Part shown: positions 7,378-15,717 of the stretch, piece after piece
How positions within the stretch are numbered: the stretch's first letter is position 1
Layout: each line of letters begins with the position of its first letter
From: an uncultured Bacteroidales bacterium
GTDB lineage: Bacteria; Bacteroidota; Bacteroidia; Bacteroidales; UBA932
Direction: 5' to 3'
Length of the DNA stretch: 64,000 bases
Assembly: GCA_900316795.1 (NCBI GenBank)
Contig: ONEF01000003.1
Location: 1-64,000 of the forward strand
Program-made: the position numbers and the translations under genes
Notes under the pieces: model-generated
Databases searched by the model: none
What the model saw: the letters and a program-made list of their open reading frames with translations, nothing else
Told to the model about the DNA's origin: nothing

Positions 7378-9057
7378 ATGAGTATGAAGGAAAAAACGAT
7401 TATCGAGTGCATTCGCTCCATTGACAAGGCCTTGAACGGAAATCAATGGCGCAAGAAAGACGAAAGAAAAGACGCAGCAGAAGTTATCGCAGACATAAAG
7501 AAGTCTGCTGGAGAAGAGCTGCTGCATATTTGCAGCCTGATGAATGTTACCGAGATGCAAGCAGTCATTCTTACAGCTCTGGTCAGAGCATCTGGCTCCT
7601 ACAGAATCAGCGACGATGATCTTGCCGGCATCATCGGCATTGATTATCTGGAGTATATCTCTTTTACATCTGACTTTGAAGGGCTGAAGAAAGCCGGATT
7701 CATAAAGTATTCAGACCGCGGCATATCCATTTCACCAGCCGCCATGAATGCAGTCAAGCAAAACAAGCCGCTTGAACCTGAACCGCTTACCGGCCTGGAT
7801 GCACGGGAAGTTCTCTCTCGCATCAAGAACAAACTGAAAGATTTGTCTGATGAGAGGGAGATAAATCAGGACGAGTTTCTTGAGTATATGGACTTTCTGA
7901 TTCACAACAACAAGAACAGCGTGTGCGAATGCTGCGGAAAGTATCTCAAGAATTCAGGCGATTTGGAGATAATCCTTCTTTATGCATTGATTTGCCGTTT
8001 CTGGTTCAACAGTGATGACTGCGTCACCTGGGATGATGTTGAAGATTATTATCAGGACGGAGATTTGTCTATCATACGTAATATGTTCAAAAACGAACAT
8101 TTGACGCTGCAGAAGAACAAGGTAATTGAACCTGTGGCAGACGGGGGAATTTTCAGCAGAGACGCCTTTCACATCAGAGATGAGGTGAAAGAGGAGATTT
8201 ACAAGGACCTGGGATATACAGAAAAGAAAGACGCAAAGAACAAGATTAGTGCATCTGCCATGCTCAAGGCCAGCGACATTGATGCAAAAGAGCTGTTTTT
8301 CAGCAAAGAGCAGCAGAAGCAGATCCAGACTCTGGAAGATTTGTTTGAGGAGACGCGCCTGAACAATGTTATGGAATCGCTGAAGAAAAAGGGGATGAGA
8401 ACCGGTTTCACCTGCATTTTCTACGGCGCTCCAGGAACGGGCAAGACCGAATCCGTTTATCAGATTGCCAGAAAGAGCGGCAGGGACATCTTCCGCATAG
8501 ACGTTTCCAAAATCAAGAGCTGCTGGGTGGGAGAGAGCGAAAAGAACATCCACAGAGTGTTTGAGCAGTACCGCGAATGCGTAAAGTCCGGCGGCAAAAC
8601 CCCTATCCTGCTTTTCAACGAGGCTGACGCCATCTTCGGCATCCGCCAGAGCGGGGCAGAGAGAGCAGTGGACAAAATGGAGAACAGCATCCAGAACATT
8701 ATCCTTCAGGAGATGGAGGAGCTGGAAGGCATACTCATTGCAACCACCAACCTGACCGACAACTTCGACAAGGCTTTCGACAGGCGCTTCCTCTACAAGC
8801 TGCGCTTCACAAAGCCAGATGCCAAGGTGAAGAGCAAGATATGGAAATCCATGATTCCAGAACTCAAGCCTTCCCAGGCAAAGAAACTGGCGGCGGAGTT
8901 TGACTTCTCAGGCGGACAGATTGAGAACATCGCCCGCAAGAAGACCGTTGCGGCGCTGATCAGCGGCAAGGAACCCACATACGCCCAGCTGAGGGAAATG
9001 TGCCTAGCCGAATCAATCAGCGGCAAACCGCAATCCAAGAAAAAAATCGGATACTAG
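7378..9057 (+). CDS. AAA+ ATPase with winged-helix-like N-terminal region
   Basis: A 559-residue protein. Residues 1-330 are helical, with MNVTEMQAVILTALVRASGS near residues 56-75 resembling a winged-helix fold. Residues about 335-540 form a classic AAA+ module: Walker A GAPGTGKT (350-357), Walker B ILLFNEAD (411-418), sensor 1 ATTN (455-458) and arginine-finger region FDRRF (about 466-470). The usual Asp of Walker B is Asn (N414), with Glu kept. A membrane or protease domain is absent. The gene stands between two WYL-type operator sites and ends in a hairpin that is also the promoter of the WYL gene. It may be a remodelling ATPase of the damage response; the client is unknown. Confidence 0.8.
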   Translation: MSMKEKTIIECIRSIDKALNGNQWRKKDERKDAAEVIADIKKSAGEELLHICSLMNVTEMQAVILTALVRASGSYRISDDDLAGIIGIDYLEYISFTSDFEGLKKAGFIKYSDRGISISPAAMNAVKQNKPLEPEPLTGLDAREVLSRIKNKLKDLSDEREINQDEFLEYMDFLIHNNKNSVCECCGKYLKNSGDLEIILLYALICRFWFNSDDCVTWDDVEDYYQDGDLSIIRNMFKNEHLTLQKNKVIEPVADGGIFSRDAFHIRDEVKEEIYKDLGYTEKKDAKNKISASAMLKASDIDAKELFFSKEQQKQIQTLEDLFEETRLNNVMESLKKKGMRTGFTCIFYGAPGTGKTESVYQIARKSGRDIFRIDVSKIKSCWVGESEKNIHRVFEQYRECVKSGGKTPILLFNEADAIFGIRQSGAERAVDKMENSIQNIILQEMEELEGILIATTNLTDNFDKAFDRRFLYKLRFTKPDAKVKSKIWKSMIPELKPSQAKKLAAEFDFSGGQIENIARKKTVAALISGKEPTYAQLREMCLAESISGKPQSKKKIGY

Positions 9058-9058
9058 G

Positions 9059-9101
9059 AAAATACTCTGCCTGATTTTGGCAGAGTATTTTTTTATATTT
9101 G
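9059..9101 (+). promoter_or_regulatory. Dual terminator / WYL operator / promoter
   Basis: AAAATACTCTGCC (9059-9071) pairs perfectly with GGCAGAGTATTTT (9079-9091), 13 bp around a 7-nt loop and followed by more T, so it is a good intrinsic terminator of the AAA+ gene. The same dyad contains CTGCC-N7-GGCAG. TTTG (9077-9080, overlapping the right arm) lies 14 nt before TATATTTG (9094-9101), the promoter of the WYL gene. Confidence 0.6.
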
Positions 9102-9121
9102 CACCGAAAAACAAAAAAGGC

Positions 9122-10018
9122 ATGGCACAGCATTACTTCAACCGGTACATTTGGCTTATAAGCACCATCAAGACAAACAGCCCTATAACGCTCAAAGAGC
9201 TTGACCGAAAGTGGAAGGAAAGCCCTTTGAATGAAACTCGCGACAACCTTTACGAACGCACATTCCACAACCACAGAATGGCCATTGAAGAAACCTTCGG
9301 CATAAAGATAAGCTACACTCGTCCAGATGGTTACTACATAGATACCGACAGCCTGGAAGACGGCAGTTTCAGGGAATGGATGCTGGACTGCCTTCAGGTG
9401 AACAATCTTCTGGAAGAGAGTTCAGGGCTTCATGACAAGATACTTTTGGAAAGCATTCCTTCCGGCGGCAAATGGCTGAACATCATAATTGACGCCATCA
9501 AAGGCAAAAGGGCCATGGAGATGACATATATGAGTTTCTTTAAAGACTCCCCTTCTTCATTTATCGTTCACCCCTGGTGTCTGAAACTCTTCAAGCAACG
9601 GTGGTATATGCTGGCAAAAAGCGAATACTTATCAAACCCGAGAATCTACTCTCTTGACAGAATCCAAGAGCTGAGCTTAAGCAAAACCAAACTCCAGGTT
9701 CCCGAAAGGTTTAAGGCAGAGGAGTATTTCTCCCAATACTTCGGTATCATCGCCGATAAAGACATAAAGCCTTGCTTCATAGAAATATGGGCGGACTCAA
9801 CTCAGGCCAAATATTTCAAGAGTCTGCCACTTCACAACTCGCAAACAATCAAGGAAGAAGATGAGAACGGAACCGTTTTCCAGTACTATCTTGCCCCTAC
9901 CTACGATTTCAAGCAAGAGATTCTACGTTACGGCTCAGGAGTGAAAGTTCTCTCGCCAAAGGAATTCTTGGAAGAAATCAAGACGGAGATAGAAAACATG
10001 GCCCAGCTTTACAAGTAA
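9122..10018 (+). CDS. WYL-domain transcriptional regulator 1
   Basis: A 298-residue protein starting at ATG 9122. The frame is open from a TTG at 9077, but that would include the promoter. Residues 1-75 form a winged-helix domain (RYIWLISTIKTNSPITLKEL and ERTFHNHRMAIEETFGI). Residues about 125-200 form the WYL domain, with EMTYMSFF, HPWCLKLFKQRWYML and RIYSLDRI, followed by a WCX-like C-terminal part. WYL regulators sense ligands, some of them nucleic acids, and act as activators or repressors, several in DNA damage or phage defence. Its own promoter carries the dyad, so autoregulation is likely. It is a paralogue of the gene at 21281-22282. Confidence 0.9.
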   Translation: MAQHYFNRYIWLISTIKTNSPITLKELDRKWKESPLNETRDNLYERTFHNHRMAIEETFGIKISYTRPDGYYIDTDSLEDGSFREWMLDCLQVNNLLEESSGLHDKILLESIPSGGKWLNIIIDAIKGKRAMEMTYMSFFKDSPSSFIVHPWCLKLFKQRWYMLAKSEYLSNPRIYSLDRIQELSLSKTKLQVPERFKAEEYFSQYFGIIADKDIKPCFIEIWADSTQAKYFKSLPLHNSQTIKEEDENGTVFQYYLAPTYDFKQEILRYGSGVKVLSPKEFLEEIKTEIENMAQLYK

Positions 10019-10019
10019 A

Positions 10020-10052
10020 TTGCTGATTTCTCGGCAACTTTTCGTAACTTTG
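10020..10052 (+). promoter_or_regulatory. Imperfect WYL-type operator and ogt promoter
   Basis: TTGCTGATTTCTCGGCAA (10020-10037) is an imperfect dyad, one nt longer than the other sites. TTTC (10027-10030) lies 14 nt before TAACTTTG (10045-10052), a good -7 box. The start codon is at 10072. Confidence 0.4.
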
Positions 10053-10071
10053 GGAAAATGGCAAAAAGGCC

Positions 10072-10848
10072 ATGCCTGAAGTTATGCTTAAAGTCAAGAT
10101 TTTCGAATACGATTCCCCGTGCGGAAAGCTCTACCTGGCCGCCAAGAGAGGAAGCCTTTGCCTGTGCGAATGGGCTGGAAGCAAGAATCTTACTGACACC
10201 CTTTCTAGACTTTCCAAGGCACTTGACATTGAATTCATAATGCCTGAATCTTCCAGCTTAAGCCCAGAAACAGCCATCCCGTCTGGAGAAGCTTCTGAAA
10301 AGGAAGGACTCTCCAAAACAAACTTGCCGGCAAAGAGAAACCGCGTGGAAAAACCTTCAAAGGTTATTGTCTCGGCGATGAAACAGCTCGGCCAATACTT
10401 CAACGGAAGACGCAAACGCTTCGGCATTCCTTATCAGATGGCCGGGACACCATTCCAGAACGCTGTTTGGAAAAGCCTGATGGACATACCTTACGGCAAA
10501 AGCGTTTCCTATGCTGAAATAGCCGCAATGGCAGGATTCCCGAAAGCCGTAAGGGCAGCAGCCAACGCCTGCGGGGACAACGCGCTGTCCGTCATCATAC
10601 CTTGCCATAGAGTCATAGGAAGCAAAACCAACCTCGTGGGCTATGCCGGAGGGCTTGGCGTAAAGAGATACCTGCTCGATATGGAAAGCGAGCAGCAGCG
10701 TCTCCCTTTCAAGACCGCCACAAAGAAAGCCTCCGCAAAGAAGCCATCCACCAAGAAATCTACCACAAAGAAAACCGCCGCCAAGAAAGCTACCACAAAG
10801 AAAACACGGATCGGCGATGGTGCTTTGCAAGACTCTCAATATCAATAA
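10072..10848 (+). CDS. ogt: Methylated-DNA-protein cysteine methyltransferase with H1-like tail
   Basis: A 258-residue suicide repair enzyme that takes alkyl groups from O6-alkylguanine. The active site PCHRVIG has Cys178, preceded by a helix-turn-helix (SVSYAEIAAMAGFPKAVRAA with N-A-C-G after it) and followed by LVGYAGGLGVKRYLL. Residues about 1-125 form the N-terminal domain, which carries a Ser/Pro-rich insertion of about 40 residues. After the catalytic domain there is a tail of about 33 residues in KKxxxKK repeats (residues about 214-243), like histone H1 tails, which should bind DNA non-specifically. The last 13 codons and the stop lie inside a REP-like palindrome (10811-10931), so the tail's end was supplied by that element. 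Confidence 0.9.
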   Translation: MPEVMLKVKIFEYDSPCGKLYLAAKRGSLCLCEWAGSKNLTDTLSRLSKALDIEFIMPESSSLSPETAIPSGEASEKEGLSKTNLPAKRNRVEKPSKVIVSAMKQLGQYFNGRRKRFGIPYQMAGTPFQNAVWKSLMDIPYGKSVSYAEIAAMAGFPKAVRAAANACGDNALSVIIPCHRVIGSKTNLVGYAGGLGVKRYLLDMESEQQRLPFKTATKKASAKKPSTKKSTTKKTAAKKATTKKTRIGDGALQDSQYQ

Positions 10849-10931
10849 GTTTCAAAAAGCACCCCGCCAAAAACACAGGGTGCTTTTGGGGATATGCTGA
10901 ATATCAATAACTTACAAGATACCATCGCCGA
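10811..10931. repeat. REP-like palindromic element, copy 1
   Basis: The ends TCGGCGATGGTGC and ACCATCGCCGA are inverted copies. Inside them TTGCAAG/CTTACAA and TATTGATATTC-like arms also pair. The centre is a 10-bp stem AAAAGCACCC/GGGTGCTTTT (10855-10887). It lies at the 3' end of ogt and the core can act as a bidirectional terminator. Related copies are at 17375-17497 and 18540-18658. Confidence 0.7.
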
Positions 10932-10980
10932 ATAAAAACGCCATCACCGAACAAAAACGCCATCGCCGAATAAAAACTCC
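10924..10980. repeat. 19-bp tandem repeat, three units
   Basis: The unit ATCGCCGAATAAAAACGCC occurs at 10924, 10943 (as ATCACCGAAC...) and 10962, and runs up to the start codon at 10981. It grows out of the right end of REP copy 1 and carries the window-wide octamer ATCGCCGA. Confidence 0.65.
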
Positions 10981-11202
10981 ATGACTTACCAAGAATCCGC
11001 TCTATACTCACTTATGCAAGAACGCCGCTTCTCTTACGGATGTTGCCTCGTTGCACTTAACCTTCTCAAAGGCCATCCGCAAGCAACCAACGAAATGCTG
11101 CTTTTCATAACGGACCACAAACGGCTTTCCGAAAAGCGCCTCACAGAAGAACTTGGCCGCATCTGCAGAGAATACGAAATAGATGTCTCAACAACAACTT
11201 AA
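10981..11202 (+). CDS. Small hypothetical protein (73 aa)
   Basis: A 73-residue soluble protein with no recognised family. It is helical and contains CCLVALNLLKGHPQATNEML and a charged helix ITDHKRLSEKRLTEELGRI. No signal peptide, membrane segment or Cys motif beyond one CC pair. The ATG at 10981 follows the tandem repeat immediately, and no clear ribosome-binding site is visible. Codon use looks like that of its neighbours, so I believe it is real, but cannot say what it does. Confidence 0.55.
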   Translation: MTYQESALYSLMQERRFSYGCCLVALNLLKGHPQATNEMLLFITDHKRLSEKRLTEELGRICREYEIDVSTTT

Positions 11203-11321
11203 ACGCATTCAGCATAACACATGACATAAACATTTTTATTAACTCGCCAAAAAGAGTAGCTTACAAACAAAAATCATTGATAAGAATGTGTCTAAACTAT
11301 ATATCAATTAAACAAGAACTT

Positions 11322-12269
11322 ATGAAAGTCTTACGTTCAGCGTTTTCATCAGCGGGCCGGATGTTGCTGGCCTTTATGGCGGTTTTTGTCTTGTTGACAT
11401 TATCAGCTTCTGGACTTGGAGCCCAAAGCAAAACAGACCAAGAATACGAACAGAAGAAAAAGGCGTTATACCAGCAGTTTTCTGACAACCAGAAGTGGCA
11501 CAACGCTAACATCCCTCCTGTAAGGATAAGGGCTATGAAGCTCAAGAAGCAGATAGACTCCCTCAACCACCTGAGAGATTCTCTCATGTCATACTCAGAT
11601 TCTCTGATTGCTGTTTCACAAAACCGCTCTGGCCAGATAGACAATGACTTAAATCTGTTGAGAGAAGAATATTGCCTGAAATCTGAAGCCGCACTGGGCG
11701 ATGTTTACCGTGTTAAAAGAGGCTACACAGAAGATTCGCTGAAGAAGATTCTGGCAAACATCAGCCCAAAGCTCAGGAAGAGCAAAGCAGCTCAAAGACT
11801 TAAAGAATACCTGACAGTAGAGCCGCTGAAAGCCGGAGACAAGATATGGGAATTCACCTGCTACACCCTTGACGGCAAGAAGTTCAACTGGAAAAGTGTC
11901 CGCGGCAAAAGGTTGTTCATAATACTTGACGGCTACGACTGCATGGGCGGCCACATGAATCCGCTTGCTTTCAAGAACTTTTACAAAAACGAAATCGAAC
12001 AGAAAGTCAAAGGGCTCAGCGATTTTGCCTTCATTCCTTATTTCTCCGAAGACAATTACGAGAAGTTCAAAAAGGCCGCTGACTTCTACGGAATGACCGA
12101 ATACAATCCGGTCTCAGATATGGAAGGCCAGCTTTCCAAGACAGATATAATCTACAATGTTACCGCTACTCCGATGTGCCTGTACGTGAATGCAGACGGC
12201 ACCATCAAAGCCATTACTGAAGGATTTGACCCCAAAGACCTTGAAGAATTTATAAACACAGCACCATAG
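11322..12269 (+). CDS. Periplasmic thioredoxin-fold protein lacking CxxC
   Basis: A 315-residue protein from ATG 11322. It has an N-terminal membrane signal (MLLAFMAVFVLLTLSASGLGA), then a helical, Lys/Ser-rich region of about 130 residues, then an AhpC/TlpA-like domain from about residue 170 (LKAGDKIWEFTCYTLDGKKF, RLFIILDGYDCMGG, ATPMCLYVNADGTIKAI). The redox motif CxxC is replaced by DCMGGHM, with one Cys only, so a normal disulfide reductase activity is not expected. This DUF4369/TlpA-like layout is common in Bacteroidales. It is followed after 4 nt by the nitroreductase gene, so they share an operon. Confidence 0.7.
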   Translation: MKVLRSAFSSAGRMLLAFMAVFVLLTLSASGLGAQSKTDQEYEQKKKALYQQFSDNQKWHNANIPPVRIRAMKLKKQIDSLNHLRDSLMSYSDSLIAVSQNRSGQIDNDLNLLREEYCLKSEAALGDVYRVKRGYTEDSLKKILANISPKLRKSKAAQRLKEYLTVEPLKAGDKIWEFTCYTLDGKKFNWKSVRGKRLFIILDGYDCMGGHMNPLAFKNFYKNEIEQKVKGLSDFAFIPYFSEDNYEKFKKAADFYGMTEYNPVSDMEGQLSKTDIIYNVTATPMCLYVNADGTIKAITEGFDPKDLEEFINTAP

Positions 12270-12273
12270 CACC

Positions 12274-12906
12274 ATGAAAAAACTCGCATTTTTTGCTGCT
12301 TTGTTGTTTTTGTCAACCGCAGCCCTTTACGCTCAAGAAACTGAGAACAAAGACAAGATTATGGATAACGTTGTACTCAAAGCTCTAAAAGAAAGAAGAA
12401 GTGTCCGCAGCTACAAGACGGAACAGATCAAGGATGAGGAACTGAAGGCCGTGCTCGAGGCCGGGACTTTTGCTCCCAACGGAATGGGGAAGCAGGATTC
12501 CTGGATTGTAGCAGTCCAGAACCCGGAGATCCTTACTCAACTCAGAAAGATGAATGCCGAGATAATGGGTTCTACATCAGACCCGTACTATGGAGCTCCC
12601 ACAATCGTTCTGGTGTTTGGTTCAGACCCTGCAAAATGGAGAAACTCCATCCAGGACGGAAGCCTTGTCCTAGGCAACATGATGAATGCCGCTTACGCAA
12701 TCGGGCTGGGAAGCTGTTGGATCAACCGCGAGATGGAGATGTTCGCCACAGAAGAAGGCAAGTCGCTTATGCGTAAGCTGGGTATTCCTGAAGAACTCAT
12801 CAAGGCAGGCCTTACGGGCATCGGAGCCCTGGCGCTCGGATATCCGGAAGGTCAGCCGAGAGCCGCAAAGCCACGCAAAGAAAACTATTACCGCATTGTC
12901 AAATAA
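12274..12906 (+). CDS. Exported nitroreductase family protein
   Basis: A 210-residue FMN-dependent nitroreductase fold. Residues 1-20 (MKKLAFFAALLFLSTAALYA) form a Sec signal peptide. After it come LKERRSVRSYKTEQI, the phosphate-binding motif of the family, and TFAPNGMGKQDSWIVAV, then GSLVLGNMMNAAYAIGLGSC and ALALGYPEGQPRA. Most family members are cytoplasmic and use NAD(P)H; an exported version needs another electron source. Its neighbour is the thioredoxin-fold protein at 11322, and an exported flavodoxin lies at 17533. Confidence 0.85.
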   Translation: MKKLAFFAALLFLSTAALYAQETENKDKIMDNVVLKALKERRSVRSYKTEQIKDEELKAVLEAGTFAPNGMGKQDSWIVAVQNPEILTQLRKMNAEIMGSTSDPYYGAPTIVLVFGSDPAKWRNSIQDGSLVLGNMMNAAYAIGLGSCWINREMEMFATEEGKSLMRKLGIPEELIKAGLTGIGALALGYPEGQPRAAKPRKENYYRIVK

Positions 12907-12976
12907 CGGTGGCATATAAATCGTTGAAAAACAAACCGCTAAATCATTAATATCAAATATTTTAACCGCCACACCT

Positions 12977-14485
12977 ATGAAGAGATTACACCTTATGGAA
13001 GAGGCAGAGAGATGTCTGCTCTGCGAAAACGCACCTTGTTCAAAAGCTTGCAAAACTGCTGATCCTGCAAGGGCATTGAGAGCAATAAGGTTTGACAATG
13101 CCTCCAATTCCTGGAAGTGGCTCAAGGATGCTTCAGAAGAAGAGCTCGCAGCTGCAGAGAATGCCTGCATACATTATGACAGGCCTATCAGGTTAAGGGA
13201 GATATCCAAGATTATCGCTGAGGAGTATTGTAATAAACCAAAGACTGAGAGTGACAAGGAAGGGGGACTTCTGAACTGCGGCAAAGAAACTGGAGGAAAA
13301 CTCCCGTCTCTGGAGATTGAGTTCTGCGGCCTGAGGTGCGAGAACCCGTTCTTCCTGGCTTCTTCCGCCATCTGCACCAACTACGAGATGGTTGCTGCGG
13401 CTTTTGAAGCAGGATGGGCTGGAGTATTTTACAAGACAATCTGCCTGGAGGAAATCAAGGAAGTTTCTCCGCGATTTGATGTGGTGAAAAATCCAGACGG
13501 AAGCTTTGCCGGTTTCCGAAACATGGAGCAGCTGTCTGAAAATCCTCCTGCTGTTGATTTCCAGATTCTCTCCAGCCTGAAGCGAAACTTCCCCGGCAAG
13601 ATTGTGGTGGCTTCCATAATGGGCAACACAGAGGAGCAGTGGATAGATCTTGCCCGCATGGCGGAAGAAGCCGGTGTAGATGCCGTTGAGCTCAACTTCT
13701 CCTGTCCGCAGATGAGGCTCTCCGGAATGGGAAGCGATGTAGGGCAGAACATGGAACTGGTTGCCATCTATACTTCCTATGTGAAGAATGCCGTAAAAAT
13801 TCCCGTTATCCCGAAGATGACTCCTAACGTGGACTCGATGGCTAAGTTTGCCTTGAGCTGCCACTTTGCCGGCGCGGACGGAATCTCCGCTATCAACACT
13901 ATCAAATCCGTTACGATGTCCACAGGTTCTGCCATAGACGGCAAGAGGATTGTTTCAGGCTACTCAGGAAAGGCGGTCAAGCCTATTGCCCTGAGGTTCA
14001 TACTGGAAATGGCACAGAACCATATTATGAAAAACCTCCAGCTGTCCGGAATCGGAGGAATAAACACCTGGAAAGACGCCCTGGAATTCATCCAGCTTGG
14101 ATGCCGCAACACCCAGGTCTGCACGGCTGTCATGGAATATGGCTACAGAATCATCGACGACCTGAAGGAAGGCCTTCAGACTTATATGGCTCAGCGAGGC
14201 ATAGAGCGCCTGGAAGATATTGTGGGAGAGGAGGTGAAGACTTTCGCCACCACAGCGGAAGTTGACCGTGACACAAAAGTCTTTCCGACCATAGACCGCA
14301 GCGTTTGCATAGGATGCGGAAGATGCTACATCTCCTGCCGCGACGGCGGACACCAGGCAATATCATTCGGAGAAGACCGCCAGCCAAAGATCATCGGCCA
14401 GAAATGCGTGGGTTGCCACCTGTGCCGTATGGTCTGCCCTACCGGAGCAATCGGAATGGCAAGGCGAATACCAAAAACCGTCTGA
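12977..14485 (+). CDS. preA: Dihydropyrimidine dehydrogenase PreA-type subunit with extra N-terminal Fe-S region
   Basis: A 502-residue flavoprotein. Residues about 110-410 form a dihydroorotate-dehydrogenase-like FMN barrel (NPFFLASSAICTNYEMVAAA, VELNFSCPQMR, IPVIPKMTPN, GADGISAINTI, LSGIGGINTW). Two 4Fe-4S motifs follow at the C terminus, CIGCGRCYISC and CVGCHLCRMVC. The first 90 residues carry CLLCENAPCSKACKTADPAR, an Fe-S domain normally found at the start of PreT or GltD. No preT gene is nearby. The enzyme should reduce or oxidise pyrimidines such as uracil or thymine; the electron partner is not visible here. Confidence 0.85.
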   Translation: MKRLHLMEEAERCLLCENAPCSKACKTADPARALRAIRFDNASNSWKWLKDASEEELAAAENACIHYDRPIRLREISKIIAEEYCNKPKTESDKEGGLLNCGKETGGKLPSLEIEFCGLRCENPFFLASSAICTNYEMVAAAFEAGWAGVFYKTICLEEIKEVSPRFDVVKNPDGSFAGFRNMEQLSENPPAVDFQILSSLKRNFPGKIVVASIMGNTEEQWIDLARMAEEAGVDAVELNFSCPQMRLSGMGSDVGQNMELVAIYTSYVKNAVKIPVIPKMTPNVDSMAKFALSCHFAGADGISAINTIKSVTMSTGSAIDGKRIVSGYSGKAVKPIALRFILEMAQNHIMKNLQLSGIGGINTWKDALEFIQLGCRNTQVCTAVMEYGYRIIDDLKEGLQTYMAQRGIERLEDIVGEEVKTFATTAEVDRDTKVFPTIDRSVCIGCGRCYISCRDGGHQAISFGEDRQPKIIGQKCVGCHLCRMVCPTGAIGMARRIPKTV

Positions 14486-14487
14486 AA

Positions 14488-15603
14488 TCAGTCGTAGATT
14501 TCAAACAGGCTCTTGAAGGTTTTAAGGTTCTTCCAGTAATTGCGGACTGTGTTGTCAGTGCACATCTGTAGGCTTTTTGCCATAATCATCTGAGGTGCTC
14601 CCATACCGAAACGCTCTCCAAGCTTTTCAAAACCTGGCTTCAGGGCAGTTATAAGAACACTTTCTTTCTTGTTGGCTGTTGTCCAAGCCATGAACTCCTG
14701 CTGACGGCTTGCATACAGACGAAGAATATCCAGAGCAATTCTCGGCTGAAGAGAAGCATTGTTCTTGGCTTTCTTGACGAATGTGTTCCACTTCTTGAAT
14801 ACGTCCTTATCGCTGAGCGGAAGGGTTTCCAGGGCATAAAGCTCCTCGGCAAGCTGGTTGACTTCAGGCTTTCCTTTCTGTATGCGTGAAGCCTCCGAGA
14901 AGATTCCCTTGTCCGAGATACTGAAAACTGTGGTGTCATACCACTTGTCGCTCTTGTCGTCCGGAGTCTTGAAGTAGTAATAATCTGTTTTGGTGAGTGT
15001 TTTGTTGTCTTCTGAGAACTGCATGCTTCCGCCTCCGAAATTTTCCTTTGGCGAGTAGTTTCCGTGTGGCTCTGTCTTGAGTATCTCGTTCATCCACTCG
15101 CTATGTCCGGCATAGAACGCATCTATCAGATTGCCTTTATGGTCAAAAGTAGCATAGTAATGATTTATCTGCTGATAGCCGTCTACTCCCCATCCCCAGA
15201 CACGATATGCTACAATGCAGCCGAAATCTGTCGGAATAACTCCATACTTCAGAATCTGGCCTGCTGTCTGCACTCTAAAGCTGCCATCCTCTATAGTAAA
15301 CTCGCCGGTAATTTTCTGGAAAACAGCTTCTTCTTCTTTGCACAGACTCAGTTTCGGTTCATAGTGCCAGCCACTTCCAAAATTATAGTAACGGCGGTTA
15401 TAAGCCAAGCCGTCGTTCATGCAGATGCCAGCTCCCTGTACCCGGCTCTCGTCCCTCTCGTGGTCTGGACGGGTAAAAACCGGATTTGAGTTCATAGGAT
15501 CTATATTATACCGAGTTAGCCACTTGCGACCACCGTTATCCTGAGCCGTTGCAAATCCAAACAAGGCCATAGACAGTAAAACGCTCATAACAATCTTTTT
15601 CAT
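14488..15603 (-). CDS. Exported protein of unknown function (371 aa)
   Basis: A secreted protein with a clear signal peptide (MKKIVMSVLLSMALFGFATA-QD). The mature part has no family I recognise. Its first half is Tyr/Trp-rich (AYNRRYYNFGSGWHYEPK, AYRVWGWGVDGYQQINHYYA), suggesting beta structure, and its last 130 residues are helical and charged. It ends 3 nt from the convergent preA stop and is transcribed towards it. Upstream lies the divergent AraC regulator, so the two may be linked in regulation. Confidence 0.6.
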   Translation of the reverse strand: MKKIVMSVLLSMALFGFATAQDNGGRKWLTRYNIDPMNSNPVFTRPDHERDESRVQGAGICMNDGLAYNRRYYNFGSGWHYEPKLSLCKEEEAVFQKITGEFTIEDGSFRVQTAGQILKYGVIPTDFGCIVAYRVWGWGVDGYQQINHYYATFDHKGNLIDAFYAGHSEWMNEILKTEPHGNYSPKENFGGGSMQFSEDNKTLTKTDYYYFKTPDDKSDKWYDTTVFSISDKGIFSEASRIQKGKPEVNQLAEELYALETLPLSDKDVFKKWNTFVKKAKNNASLQPRIALDILRLYASRQQEFMAWTTANKKESVLITALKPGFEKLGERFGMGAPQMIMAKSLQMCTDNTVRNYWKNLKTFKSLFEIYD

Positions 15604-15717
15604 ATTTTTTACAGTTAAGAATTCATCATAGCAAGTTTCAGATGGAAAATCCGACTATAAAATTAACAAAAAATCATACCGCGAAAGCAAAATGATGTTT
15701 TTTCTTAAATTTGAAGC

